A stretch of DNA of 64,000 nucleotides from Lachnospiraceae bacterium. GTDB lineage: Bacteria; Bacillota; Clostridia; Lachnospirales; Lachnospiraceae. Each line of letters starts with the position of its first letter. The first letter of the stretch is position 1. A program made the position numbers and the translations under genes. Under the pieces are notes generated by a model. It was not told the origin of the DNA and did not search any database. It saw only the letters and a list, made by a program, of their open reading frames with translations. The stretch is from the NCBI GenBank assembly GCA_003979345.1, contig RYVZ01000010.1, positions 1 to 64,000 on the forward strand, in the 5' to 3' direction. Positions 8,097-18,952 of the stretch are shown piece after piece.

Positions 8097-9762
8097 GCCG
8101 TTTTATGAAATAGTGGATAACTTGAACCAAGGGGCGGCCCAACTGATTACGGGAATTGCGCTTGCAGCATTGTGCAGGCATTTCATGGCGGTTCCAAGGG
8201 CGAAGCGATACGCATGGACAGTAGGAGCGGTTTATTTTACCATCGCGGCTTTGTTTTTGTATGTACCGATCAGGACATGGTTTCTTACAGGTTATGATAT
8301 GGCCACGCTGAATACTCTGTATGCATTTGCAGCATATTTGCTTTCTTTTCTGGCGGCTTATCTTGTGCTGTATAGGTTGGAAAAAGATAATGCACGGGTC
8401 TGGTTTTTCCTGTGCTTTACTTTTTTTACCATAAGATGGCTTGCGGATTCTGTGTCGCATCATCTGAGTTACTTTGTGGAGATGCGTGTGGAAGAATGGA
8501 TGATGCTGCGGTCACCGATAACAACGAAAAATATAAGAATGATGCTGTTTCTAAGTTTCTGCGTGTTCAGGGTGATAGGAACCGTGCTCTTCGTACTGAT
8601 TTTGTCCGGTGTGTGCAGGATGATAGAAAGACTGTTCTTTTTTAACCGGAACGGAATGGAAAAAAAGGAGCTGCTTCTTTTAATGATCCCGTCGATTTCG
8701 GGCATCATCTGCTATGTCTGGACCGGACGCAGCGCTAATGTCGTATTTGAAGAGACCAATCTATATATGGGCGATATGGATCCCATGTACCGTCTGATGG
8801 AGTTTGTCATGCAGGTTCTGCTGCTGGCAGCGATCATGGCGATGCTGTATCTGTACCAGAAGCTGAAGCAGGAACAGGGAAAAAAGCAGAGCGACGCGCT
8901 TCTGATGCAGGAGATAAAGAGTATGCGTGTGCACATCGGGGAAGTGGAGCAGCTGCACGAAGATATGCGGGGGATGCGTCATGATATGCGGAACCACATC
9001 AGTGTTCTGCAAAGACTCTTAGAGCGCGGGGAGTCCGGGCAGGCGATGGACTATCTGGATTCGATGGGACGCGCGTGCAGCGGTACGCAGGAAAAAGCCG
9101 GGGTGCTGGAGACACCCGGTACGCAGGAAAAAGCCGGGGTGCTGGAGACAGCCGATACGCAGGAAAAAGCCGGGGTGCTGGAGACACCCGGTACGCAGGA
9201 AGAAGCCGGGACGCAAGGGACAGCCGGTACACCGGAAAAAAACGGGAAACGGAAGGCAATCGGCGGACACAAAGACTGCCAAGCCAATGATGAGTGTTAT
9301 AAGGGAACAGGATCCGGGAACCGGCAGACAGGAGACATACGGACAGGGAATCCTGTGACCGATGTGATCCTTGAGGAACATCAGCGCCGGATCGCTGCGC
9401 AAAAAGCCTCATTTGAGGTGGATTTTCACTACCCGGATGAGGCGGCGGTAGATGCGTTCGATCTCAGTATCATTTTGGATAACGCGCTGACAAATGCTCT
9501 GGAAGCTGTTTCTGCGGGAGGAGTTATCCGTATCCGAAGCTTTCGGGAACATCATGCGTACCTGATCGTTGTGGAGAATACTTTTGTGGGCGAGCTTGCA
9601 TTGAAAGGTGCGGAGGGACTGCCGATGACGACGAAGCAGCCCGCCGGGGCGCATGGTTTTGGGCTGCGCCATATGAAGGCGGTTGCGGAACACTATCATG
9701 GGGCGCTCGCGATCGAACAGGAGGGAGCGCTTGTGCGGTTAAGCGTCATGCTGTGCATTTGA
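8077..9762 (+). CDS. GHKL sensor histidine kinase (AgrC-like) with internal 12-residue repeats
   Basis: 561 residues. The first roughly 250 residues hold six or seven hydrophobic helices, the usual membrane sensor of the HPK10/AgrC group. A coiled stretch leads to RHDMRNH near residue 300 with the phospho-accepting His. The ATPase has DNALTNALEAV near 465 and GFGLRHM near 526. Between them, at about 336-390, sits a repeat-rich insert made of the unit GTQEKAGVLETP (36 bp). GTG 8077 is taken as start because GGAGGAGG lies 7 bases before it. It probably phosphorylates the LytTR protein encoded just upstream. Confidence 0.88.
   Translation: MNAGIFEPFYEIVDNLNQGAAQLITGIALAALCRHFMAVPRAKRYAWTVGAVYFTIAALFLYVPIRTWFLTGYDMATLNTLYAFAAYLLSFLAAYLVLYRLEKDNARVWFFLCFTFFTIRWLADSVSHHLSYFVEMRVEEWMMLRSPITTKNIRMMLFLSFCVFRVIGTVLFVLILSGVCRMIERLFFFNRNGMEKKELLLLMIPSISGIICYVWTGRSANVVFEETNLYMGDMDPMYRLMEFVMQVLLLAAIMAMLYLYQKLKQEQGKKQSDALLMQEIKSMRVHIGEVEQLHEDMRGMRHDMRNHISVLQRLLERGESGQAMDYLDSMGRACSGTQEKAGVLETPGTQEKAGVLETADTQEKAGVLETPGTQEEAGTQGTAGTPEKNGKRKAIGGHKDCQANDECYKGTGSGNRQTGDIRTGNPVTDVILEEHQRRIAAQKASFEVDFHYPDEAAVDAFDLSIILDNALTNALEAVSAGGVIRIRSFREHHAYLIVVENTFVGELALKGAEGLPMTTKQPAGAHGFGLRHMKAVAEHYHGALAIEQEGALVRLSVMLCI
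9082..9240 (+). repeat. 36-bp in-frame tandem repeats inside the histidine kinase gene
   Basis: Near-identical units begin at 9082, 9118, 9154 and 9190, with degenerate copies to about 9240. Each encodes 12 residues. The copy-number change would be in frame and alters only the linker between the His helix and the ATPase. Confidence 0.85.
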
Positions 9763-9950
9763 ATCCACACGGATAAAAGCATAGATCCGGTCCTGTTTTT
9801 GCGGTCTGTTCATGCGCCACAACAAAGAAAAGCTGATTGACAACAACATGGTTAAGGATTGGCGGGAAATGCCGAAAAACAGATCAGAGACAGGGAATCG
9901 GAGGAACGATGCTTTTTGACCTGTAAAAAATAAACCACGGAGGGATTGAT

Positions 9951-10775
9951 ATGAAAGTAGAAAACGGAAACGGTATGGGAAACACAGGCGGAGTATCCGG
10001 GGTTATGCCGACGGGGCTGCTTGGACAGGGTGACGATGCGCAGTCCAAAAGTATTCGTAAGCAGATAGAGCGGAAACAGCAGGAGCTTTCAGAATTATCC
10101 GGAAAAGAAGATGTAAGTCCTGAGGAAAAAATGAAAAAGCGTCAGGAACTTATTAAAGAGATTTCCGATCTGAATATGCAGCTTCGGCAGCATCAGATGG
10201 AAAAACATATGCAGGAAAAAGCGGAGCGCCAAAAAGAACGGCAGAAGGCGGCAGAAGCATCTAAACCTGCAGGCGGCACAGCGCAGAGACAGGGAACGGC
10301 ACAGGCAGCAGGATTCTCTACAGAGGGAATGTCTGCGATGCTTTCTGCAGATGCGTCGATGAAACAGGCGAAAATACAGGGCAGTGTTTCAAACAGAATG
10401 GAAAACCGTGCGAATATCGTAAAAGCGGAGATGAAGTTAGAGAAAAGTGAAAAAGTATTAGCGAGCAAAGAAGCGGAGCTTGCAGATGTGGAGGCAAAAG
10501 CCGATAGTGCGGCCAATGCGCAGGCAGGTTCCCTGCGGGATGCAACTGAGAGCGCGCAGCGGGCAGCGGAAGCGGAACGCGGCAATGGACTTAAGAGCAG
10601 TGAGAATGAGCGCAGTTCCAAAACGGATTCCGACAAAAAAGCGGGGGATGCGGAGAAAGATCGCGACGGAAAGGCGAAAGGCACAGATGCTGAACACGCT
10701 GAAGGCAAAGACGGTGCGGAACAGACAGAAAAATCTTTGTCCGAGCAGTATCCGTCCGTGGATGTGCGGATATGA
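9951..10775 (+). CDS. Coiled-coil, FlxA-like protein of unknown function
   Basis: 274 residues, strongly charged, with no signal peptide or membrane segment. Residues about 28-100 form a coiled coil with the pattern KSIRKQIERKQQELSEL and PEEKMKKRQELIKEI, which resembles FlxA-like proteins common in Clostridia. A second helical stretch covers about 150-210, and the tail (about 215-270) is a low-complexity Lys/Asp/Glu/Ala region. ATG 9951 has GGAGGG 6 bases upstream. A terminator follows. The FlxA link rests on pattern memory only and its cellular role is unknown. Confidence 0.65.
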   Translation: MKVENGNGMGNTGGVSGVMPTGLLGQGDDAQSKSIRKQIERKQQELSELSGKEDVSPEEKMKKRQELIKEISDLNMQLRQHQMEKHMQEKAERQKERQKAAEASKPAGGTAQRQGTAQAAGFSTEGMSAMLSADASMKQAKIQGSVSNRMENRANIVKAEMKLEKSEKVLASKEAELADVEAKADSAANAQAGSLRDATESAQRAAEAERGNGLKSSENERSSKTDSDKKAGDAEKDRDGKAKGTDAEHAEGKDGAEQTEKSLSEQYPSVDVRI

Positions 10776-11307
10776 CAGGAAGCAAAGACCAATAGATCAG
10801 GAGAGGGCTGTGCAGGCGGAAAAACGTCTGCACGGTCCTTTTTGATTTACGGGGGAGTGCATAATGATCTGTCAGAAAAGTGTTCCTACTGATTAAAGTG
10901 AGTATATCCCGCTCCCATTCATTTCGTATGATTCCGTAGATCACACAATCATGAAATCCGTCCCGTGTTTTATAGTAATGCCGCAAAAGTCCTTCGTAGC
11001 GCATGCCAATCTTATAGCCCAATTCACCTTTATCATCATATTCCGAGGTTGTATTGATACCGATTGAGCCAATCATTTCACCGTTTTTTAGATACATTCC
11101 CCAATAATAAGTGGAATCATGCTGATAGATATGGACCCATTGCTGAATCATGCTCTTTGTATCATCGATCGTTTTATGTGCGGCCCACCGTAAAAAACGC
11201 GTAACGTTAGCATCGCCGGTCCAATGATGAAACATCCTTTCCGCATCTGAAAGCGCAAGCCTGTGTAAGTCCAATCGTGCAGTTTCAATTGTTTTTTGTT
11301 CCGACAT
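10591..11307 (-). pseudogene. GNAT acetyltransferase gene with an internal deletion and frayed 3' end
   Basis: The N-terminal part reads as a RimJ/RimL-like acetyltransferase (TARLDLHRLALSDAE, then GEMIGSIGI). GELGYKIG then runs straight into MRYEGLLRHYYKTRDG. In family members about 50 residues, including most of the acetyl-CoA binding loop, separate these blocks. After the family-typical end (YGIIRNEW) the frame stays open for about 80 more residues, antisense to the FlxA-like gene. Both features argue for a broken gene; real homology ends near 10905. ATG 11307 lacks a strong ribosome site. Confidence 0.7.
10809..10847 (+). terminator. Rho-independent terminator after the FlxA-like gene
   Basis: GTGCAGGCG and CGTCTGCAC arms enclose an A-rich loop and are followed by a T-rich tract at 10838-10843. 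Confidence 0.75.
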
Positions 11308-11613
11308 GCTTCAAGGGTATCATCCTCCTGCTCAATTTCTTTTCATCCATACTTGATTATAAAATATGTGCCTGAGGCTTGCAATGCATGTTTATAGCTT
11401 GTTTTACACAGAAAATAACTATAAAAACCATAGGTTTTTTGGCAAGGATGAATGGGTTTGAAAATTTAAGGGAGAATGTTTGAGGGAGAATGGAAAAGTA
11501 TAAACAGGTATGAAAGGTTGAAAGAAATTTGTTTCAACCTTCCTGATTTGAGTGTGTGCTAAAGCACGCAAATGGGAGCAAATATGAAAAAAAGAAAAAG
11601 TATGAAAAAGTAT

Positions 11614-11644
11614 TTGACATTCCACTAGATGGAAGGTATATGTT
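11614..11644 (+). promoter_or_regulatory. MerR-type promoter with 19-bp spacer and operator dyad
   Basis: TTGACA at 11614-11619 and TATGTT at 11639-11644 are 19 bp apart, the long spacing typical of promoters twisted open by MerR proteins. The dyad TTCCACTAGATGGAA (11620-11634) fills the spacer. The MerR gene starts 36 bases later, so autoregulation is likely. TATATG with a 17-bp spacer is an alternative reading. Confidence 0.65.
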
Positions 11645-11679
11645 AAGACAAATCTTGTAAGAAAGGGCGGTGTCCTGCG

Positions 11680-12342
11680 ATGAAGATCAATGAGGTCGAG
11701 CAACTGGCAGGCGTGACAAAAAAGAATATCCGCTTTTATGAGGAAAAAGGACTCTTGTCACCGAAGCGTCAGATTCAAAATGGGTATCGTGATTATTCGG
11801 AAGAGGATGTCGATATGCTGATGCGTATCAAGTTGTTGCGCAAGCTTTCGGTTCCGATTGAGGAGATCAGAAAACTTCAGGCAAAGCACATGACTTTGGA
11901 AGACTGCCTGAGGCGGCATGATATTTCGCTGGCGCGGGAAGAAAAGAACCTTGCGCAGATCCGCGAGGTATGTGAGGAGCTCATGCAGACCGGAGCAGAG
12001 TTTGAAATGCTTCCGACACAGGAGCTGCTTACAGGACTGGAAGACAGGGAGAAAGGAGGAATGCGGCTTATGAATGTGACGGCGACGGATAAGAAACGAA
12101 AAAAGAAAATTGCACCGCTTGTGGTGGCAGGTGCGGTGACACTGTTTATGATGGCGTTTCTGGTGCTCATCGTGAGCGGATTCTTTTACGGCGGTGTGGA
12201 AGCAATGCCTGCGGCAGCGGTTCCGTTCATGATTGCGGTGATCTTAGTACCGCTTGTCATCATAGGCGGGATATTACTTGCACTGCGCGAACGGCTTAAG
12301 GAGATTGGGAGCGGTGAGGAAGATGCTGCCGCGAAATATTAG
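11680..12342 (+). CDS. MerR-family regulator with C-terminal membrane helices
   Basis: 220 residues. The N-terminus is a MerR winged helix: MKINEVEQLAGVTKKNIRFYEEKGLL, with the typical two-Tyr pattern to GYRDYSEEDV, followed by a helical dimer segment to about 125. Unusually, residues about 143-168 and 178-205 are two strongly hydrophobic helices, so the regulator probably sits in the membrane. No metal-binding Cys set is seen. GGGCGG upstream of ATG 11680 serves as ribosome site. The YbjQ gene follows after 38 bases and is likely cotranscribed. The inducer is unknown; membrane stress is a guess. Confidence 0.85.
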   Translation: MKINEVEQLAGVTKKNIRFYEEKGLLSPKRQIQNGYRDYSEEDVDMLMRIKLLRKLSVPIEEIRKLQAKHMTLEDCLRRHDISLAREEKNLAQIREVCEELMQTGAEFEMLPTQELLTGLEDREKGGMRLMNVTATDKKRKKKIAPLVVAGAVTLFMMAFLVLIVSGFFYGGVEAMPAAAVPFMIAVILVPLVIIGGILLALRERLKEIGSGEEDAAAKY

Positions 12343-12380
12343 GGAAACAAAACACAGAGAATATTGAGGAGGGAATCAAA

Positions 12381-12695
12381 ATGCTGTTATTGAATATTGA
12401 ATATGTACCGGGAAAAGAGATTGAGGCAATTGGCATGGTAAAGGGAACGACCGTAAGAGCAAAGAACATTGGGCGTGATTTCTTATCAGGTATGAAGAAT
12501 CTGGTCGGCGGGGAGATCACCGCATACACGGAAATGCTAAATGAAGCACGTTCCATTGCGATCAAACGAATGGTGGATGAAGCGGAGGCGCTTGGTGCGG
12601 ATGCCATTATCGGCATTATGTACGGATCTTCGCAGATCATGTCCGGCGCGGCGGAGATCATCGCCTATGGAACGGCTGTAAAATATAAATTGTAA
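12381..12695 (+). CDS. YbjQ/UPF0145 family protein
   Basis: A 104-residue protein that fits the YbjQ (DUF74) family along its full length: an N-terminal strand, VVGG-like segment (here NLVGGEITAYTEM), EARSIAIKRMVDEAEALGADAIIG and a C-terminal AYGTAVK strand. These are small pentameric proteins annotated as putative heavy-metal binding, with no settled function. ATG 12381 is preceded by GAGGAGGG. It shares the MerR promoter region. Confidence 0.88.
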   Translation: MLLLNIEYVPGKEIEAIGMVKGTTVRAKNIGRDFLSGMKNLVGGEITAYTEMLNEARSIAIKRMVDEAEALGADAIIGIMYGSSQIMSGAAEIIAYGTAVKYKL

Positions 12696-12740
12696 AAAGT
12701 GTAAAAAGCAAGGGAAGTGCGGTTAAACAGAGCGCATAAA

Positions 12741-12785
12741 AAACAGGGGCAGCTTCTATATAGAAACAGCTCCTGTTTTTTCTTG
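12741..12785. terminator. Bidirectional terminator between ybjQ-like gene and copA
   Basis: AACAGGGGCAGC and its near-complement ACAGCTCCTGTT flank a short AU-rich loop. Ts follow on the + strand (12776-12781) and As precede it, giving a T-run on the - strand as well. Confidence 0.8.
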
Positions 12786-12813
12786 TGTGGTATATACAGT
12801 GATGTTTGTCTGT

Positions 12814-12905
12814 AATGCCGTAGGCTTGTTTGAAGCTCAGCCTATTGAATGCCGTAGGCTTGTTTGAAGCTTAGCCTGTCACAATGCCGTGAGTCTGTCT
12901 GAATC

Positions 12906-12917
<12 letters not shown>
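12814..12917. repeat. Three imperfect 34-35 bp tandem repeats at the copA 3' end
   Basis: Units start with AATGCCG at 12814, 12848 and 12883. Each can fold through AGGCT and AGCCT-like arms. The third copy runs into the last codons and stop of copA on the - strand. Confidence 0.75.
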
Positions 12918-15608
<2,691 letters not shown>

Positions 15609-15687
15609 GATGAAGAACATTCCTTTCCGTGGAGAAAAGTCATACCGGACATGGGCTGGATTTTGGAGCGCAGTGGACCGGGCGGCT

Positions 15688-16275
15688 TCACTTCATGAGT
15701 TTCTGCAGGGTAGCGCAGAGTTCATCGACGGCAGCTTCGTTTCCACCACGGATATCCTCCGTGACACAGCTTTTGATATGGCGGGTGAGAAGCTCACGGT
15801 TAAAAGCGTTCAATGCCGATTGGACGGCGCTGACCTGAGTCAGAATGTCCACGCAGTAGCGCTCGTTGTCCACCATCTGGCGGATGCCGCGGATCTGCCC
15901 TTCAATGCGGTTTAAGCGGTTTGTGAGTGAGCGGTATTCTTCTTTGGAGCGGTGCTTATGCCGCTCGCACTCCGCACAGCTTTTATCACAGCACGAGCTG
16001 CCGCGGTCATCGTTGACGGAGTTCCCGCCGCATGTGATGACGTGCTGTTCTGACAGTGGCACTTGCTTTGGCTGTTGCGATTGATCTGACTGCGGCATCA
16101 GTTTTGGCTGTTGCAGTTGATCTGACTGCGGCATCAGTTTTGGCTGTTGCGATTGATCTGACTGCGGCATCAGTTTTGGCTGTTGCAGTTGTTCTGAATG
16201 TTGCATCTGTTCTGATTTTTGCATCTTTTCTGGATGCTGTATCTGTTCCGATTGCCGTATCTGTTCGTTTTCCAT
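15688..16275 (-). CDS. csoR: CsoR-type copper-sensing repressor with repeat-rich N-terminal extension
   Basis: 195 residues. Residues about 110-195 are a CsoR (DUF156) domain: SLTNRLNRIEGQIRGIRQM, then C in ERYCVDIL and the His/Cys pair in RHIKSCV, giving the Cu(I) ligand set Cys-His-Cys. CsoR binds operator DNA without copper and lets go with Cu(I). The first roughly 80 residues are a Gln/Pro/Ser/Met-rich tail with the 12-residue unit QQPKLMPQSDQS, followed by a Cys/His cluster (CCDKSCAECERHKH). ATG 16275 is preferred over ATG 16290 because GGAGG lies 5 bases before it. It is 79 bases upstream of copA on the same strand. Confidence 0.88.
   Translation of the reverse strand: MENEQIRQSEQIQHPEKMQKSEQMQHSEQLQQPKLMPQSDQSQQPKLMPQSDQLQQPKLMPQSDQSQQPKQVPLSEQHVITCGGNSVNDDRGSSCCDKSCAECERHKHRSKEEYRSLTNRLNRIEGQIRGIRQMVDNERYCVDILTQVSAVQSALNAFNRELLTRHIKSCVTEDIRGGNEAAVDELCATLQKLMK
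16060..16196 (-). repeat. 36-bp in-frame tandem repeats inside csoR
   Basis: Nearly identical units start at 16089, 16125 and 16161 on the + strand, with a partial copy from about 16060. Each codes for 12 residues of the N-terminal tail. Confidence 0.85.
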
Positions 16276-16329
16276 GCCTGCCTCCGTCATGTCTTAAGTT
16301 GATAGTCTGTGTTGGAGAATCCATCTATA

Positions 16330-16362
16330 TTCACAACATACCCGTATGGGGTATGTTGTGAA
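16330..16362. promoter_or_regulatory. CsoR operator palindrome
   Basis: Arms of 14 bp (TTCACAACATACCC and GGGTATGTTGTGAA) flank a 5-base centre. The inner ATACCC-N5-GGGTAT fits the known CsoR operator pattern. It begins at the -10 box and covers the start of the csoR-copA transcript, so apo-CsoR would block it. Confidence 0.85.
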
Positions 16363-16389
16363 TATAACATAAACCGGGCTGAGCGTCAA
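16361..16389 (-). promoter_or_regulatory. Promoter of csoR-copA
   Basis: On the - strand TTGACG (16384-16389) and TATATT (16361-16366) are 17 bp apart. The operator overlaps the -10 by two bases. Confidence 0.75.
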
Positions 16390-16462
16390 TGAGCAGTTTG
16401 AAAAAAACGGTGTGATTCGGCGGAGCTTCTATGTGCCAGCCTGTATCTCGCTGACAGCGCTT

Positions 16463-17257
16463 CTACGGAATATCCGTTTTCAAAAAACATTCTCTTTCTA
16501 TATACCAACTGTACGCATCGAAAATCAGGGTCTGATCAGTCCCGTGGAAGATCGGTGACAGGGTTTGCTCCATCAGACCGTAAATTTCTGCTTCTGTTCT
16601 ATGATGAGCCTGTATCTGTGAATTTACATTCGACTGCGTCATCATAAAGCGGATAAAGGATTCCAAAGAAAATGAATGCTGCATCTGATATGTGACCTGC
16701 TTTTTTATGACAAACTCCGCCGGCATGTCGCTTTGACGCCATACATCTTCTTTTCGCGGCGGTTTCGGGAAATTGGTCAGCCACAGATTGTGAAACCACT
16801 CCGTATAGGCATTGTTTCCGGACATCTTGTCCGATATCCAGAAATCGTATATGATGAGCAGCGCGTTTTCTGCCGTCACAAGGTCCATGTTCTTGAGAAA
16901 TTTATCTTTATCCACCCAGTTGATGACGCCCCCTGCGGTAACAATATCGTACGGCGTTTCAGGCAGAGCCGTTTCCTCGGCTTTCGCCGCATAAAAAGTA
17001 AACCCGGAAGCATTGCAGGTATCCATGCATGCGGAAATCATTTCTTGCGAGATATCGGTTCCTGTTACATGATCACAGATCAGCCGTAAAGCTTTGGCTG
17101 ACAATCCGGCGCCGCATCCGACGTCAAGTCCGTTGTGAAAGGTTTTTTGCAGATGTAAGTCGGATTTCAAACGCTCTATCACAAATTTATGGAGCCACGG
17201 TCTGTCGGAAGCGTAGCCGTGTGCAATTCGTTTGTCGTCAAAGGATCTGCTGTTCAT
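16463..17257 (-). CDS. Class I SAM-dependent methyltransferase
   Basis: 264 residues with a Methyltransf_11-like Rossmann fold: motif I LDVGCGAGLSAKAL near residue 45, the acidic VTGTDIS strand end, and TAGGVINWVDK near 115. The substrate cannot be deduced. ATG 17257 is chosen because AGGAGG lies 10 bases upstream; the ATG at 17275 itself overlaps that site. It lies 76 bases downstream of the sigma-factor partner gene on the same strand and could be part of that regulon. Confidence 0.82.
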   Translation of the reverse strand: MNSRSFDDKRIAHGYASDRPWLHKFVIERLKSDLHLQKTFHNGLDVGCGAGLSAKALRLICDHVTGTDISQEMISACMDTCNASGFTFYAAKAEETALPETPYDIVTAGGVINWVDKDKFLKNMDLVTAENALLIIYDFWISDKMSGNNAYTEWFHNLWLTNFPKPPRKEDVWRQSDMPAEFVIKKQVTYQMQHSFSLESFIRFMMTQSNVNSQIQAHHRTEAEIYGLMEQTLSPIFHGTDQTLIFDAYSWYIERECFLKTDIP

Positions 17258-17333
17258 AGGTATGTTCCTCCTCATATGATATGGTGACAGTTATTTTTTT
17301 GTGTGATACGCGGTGTGTCTTTCTGGGCGTGTT

Positions 17334-17999
17334 TCAATCATCGAAAGTGGCGCCGTCCGTATGATTTTCAAGAATATTGTTGACTGTGAAGCGGATTTCC
17401 CCGATTTCTGACATCATTTTTTGATAAAGGCGTTCCTGATCTTTATTAGAAGGATCATACTGCACATCAGTTGCATACATGATCACATAAGTGGCATGTT
17501 CTGTTGAAAACAAATAGCGTCCGATCCCTGCGATGCCGGACTGTTCAAATTCCTCCGCAGACATGGAAGCGTCAGTATACTGAAATAGATAAAAGAGAGT
17601 TCCGCGATAAAATAGTTCACCGGATTCATCAGCAGGTGTCTGCGCGTCATAAATTGGTTTCACACAGAATTCCCACATCGGGGAATTGTATGGAACAAAA
17701 GTATCCTCTATCACCTCATAACAGCCTTTCCAGTCTTCGGGCAAGCTCAGCGTAAGCCCGATGTCTTCAAGAGTGACAGACTCCTGCGCTGCAGGGACTT
17801 CCACAACAATTTCACGTGCAAACGCCAATGCGCCGATACTGAAACTGGAAACCATTAAGGTGAACACTGCCGCCGCTGTCAAAAGATGTCTGATTCTTTT
17901 CTGCCGGTGCAGCGCAGCATAAAAAGGTATTTGCTCCGCCTGTTGTACAAGCCGGTCATCCATATTTCCGATATGTTCAGAAAGTTGTTTTTTGTTCAT
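17334..17999 (-). CDS. Single-pass membrane protein paired with ECF sigma factor (putative anti-sigma)
   Basis: 221 residues. A short cytoplasmic part of about 45 residues precedes one transmembrane helix (about 48-70, LLTAAAVFTLMVSSFSIGAL) and an extracytoplasmic domain of about 150 residues. No zinc-finger Cys set is present. Its place 16 bases after an ECF sigma gene suggests an anti-sigma factor or co-regulator. The outer domain (LSLPEDWKGCYEV, AEEFEQSGI) has no family I can name. ATG 17999 has AAAGGAGG 6 bases upstream. Confidence 0.65.
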   Translation of the reverse strand: MNKKQLSEHIGNMDDRLVQQAEQIPFYAALHRQKRIRHLLTAAAVFTLMVSSFSIGALAFAREIVVEVPAAQESVTLEDIGLTLSLPEDWKGCYEVIEDTFVPYNSPMWEFCVKPIYDAQTPADESGELFYRGTLFYLFQYTDASMSAEEFEQSGIAGIGRYLFSTEHATYVIMYATDVQYDPSNKDQERLYQKMMSEIGEIRFTVNNILENHTDGATFDD

Positions 18000-18015
18000 A
18001 GTAAGCCTCCTTTTT

Positions 18016-18573
18016 CTAAATCTCAACCCCTTCGCGCTCTAAATATGCTCTCAGCTTCCGGCGTGTTTCGTATAACATGGATTTTACTTTGCTTTGTGTA
18101 AAACCGGTATAGTGACAAATATTTTCGATAGAATCAAAGTACCAGTAACGTCTGATAAATATGTTTCTTTTTTCTTTCTCTAACTGCCAGAGAAAGTTGT
18201 CGATCAGGCTTTCAATCCGCCTGCTTTCAGATTCGGATTCCACGCTGTCCGTTCCGGATACACAATCGTCTAATTCATCAAAAGAGATGACTGCGGAAGG
18301 GTTCCTTTTTGATGCAGAAAGATCTTCATATTTTTTTAATGCCAGATTTCTTGTGATCCTGCTGATAAAGGCAGAAAACAGATTGGGTCTTTTGTCCGGA
18401 ATGGCATTCCAAACGGCAAAGTAGGTGTCATTCACACATTCCTCACAGTCTTCATGGCTTGAAAGGATATTTTGAGCAATGCGGGTCACAAGTCCGCCGT
18501 ATTTTTGGGAAGTTTCCTGAATGGCGTTCTCTTTTCGTTCCCAATACAGTTCTATGATCTTTTGATCGTCCAC
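18016..18573 (-). CDS. ECF-type RNA polymerase sigma factor
   Basis: 185 residues. Region 2 includes CEECVNDTYFAVWNAIP and the region 2.4 stretch ISRITRNLALKKYE; region 4 has FIRRYWYFDSIENICHYTGF followed by SKVKSMLYETRRKLRAYL, a helix-turn-helix. The GTG at 18573 is preferred to ATG 18594: GGGGAGG sits 8 bases before it, and the product then starts DDQKIIELYWERKENAI as in related sigma factors. Directly followed by its likely membrane partner. It probably redirects RNA polymerase to a small stress or surface regulon. Confidence 0.88.
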   Translation of the reverse strand: MDDQKIIELYWERKENAIQETSQKYGGLVTRIAQNILSSHEDCEECVNDTYFAVWNAIPDKRPNLFSAFISRITRNLALKKYEDLSASKRNPSAVISFDELDDCVSGTDSVESESESRRIESLIDNFLWQLEKEKRNIFIRRYWYFDSIENICHYTGFTQSKVKSMLYETRRKLRAYLEREGVEI

Positions 18574-18715
18574 ATGTTTTTCCTCCCCTGTCATATTTCA
18601 CAAAAGCTTCTGTTACTTTATAAGTACGGTTTTTGTGTCGCGGGTTGTAAGCCTGACCCGGTTTTGTTTTATTTTGTGCGCTTCATGCCAGATTTTATCG
18701 GGCGTTTGCTCGTTA

Positions 18716-18776
18716 ATGGCGCAAGAAAAAACAAATGTCGCTTCGCGTCGCCTGTTTTTCTTTTGCGCTCATTATA
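18716..18776 (-). promoter_or_regulatory. Promoter-plus-hairpin element upstream of the ECF sigma gene
   Basis: On the - strand TATAAT (18771-18776) is followed at once by a hairpin with arms GCGCAAAAGAAAA and TTTTTTCTTGCGC and a GCGAAGC tip. The sequence lines up with the element at 7066-7140, including ACATG before the -10, the AAAGAAAA arm and GACATTTG after the tip. The -35 is not clear. Confidence 0.6.
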
Positions 18777-18952
18777 TCATGTCAGCAGGAAATAGATTGA
18801 AAGCGTGAAAAAAGTATTGTACTATGTAAAACGATGGGTTATAATATTAAAAATGTCAATGATGCAATCTTGGCGTATTTTGCAAGCTGGCGTTTGGAAT
18901 GGGAATTGTAAGTTGAAAGTAAACTATCAAATATTGATTGAAGGGTATAGAT

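Noticed and set aside
10193..10792. 199-residue antisense ORF over the FlxA-like gene
   Set aside because: It is a Ser/Ala/Phe-rich shadow of a charged coiled-coil gene, with no ribosome site.
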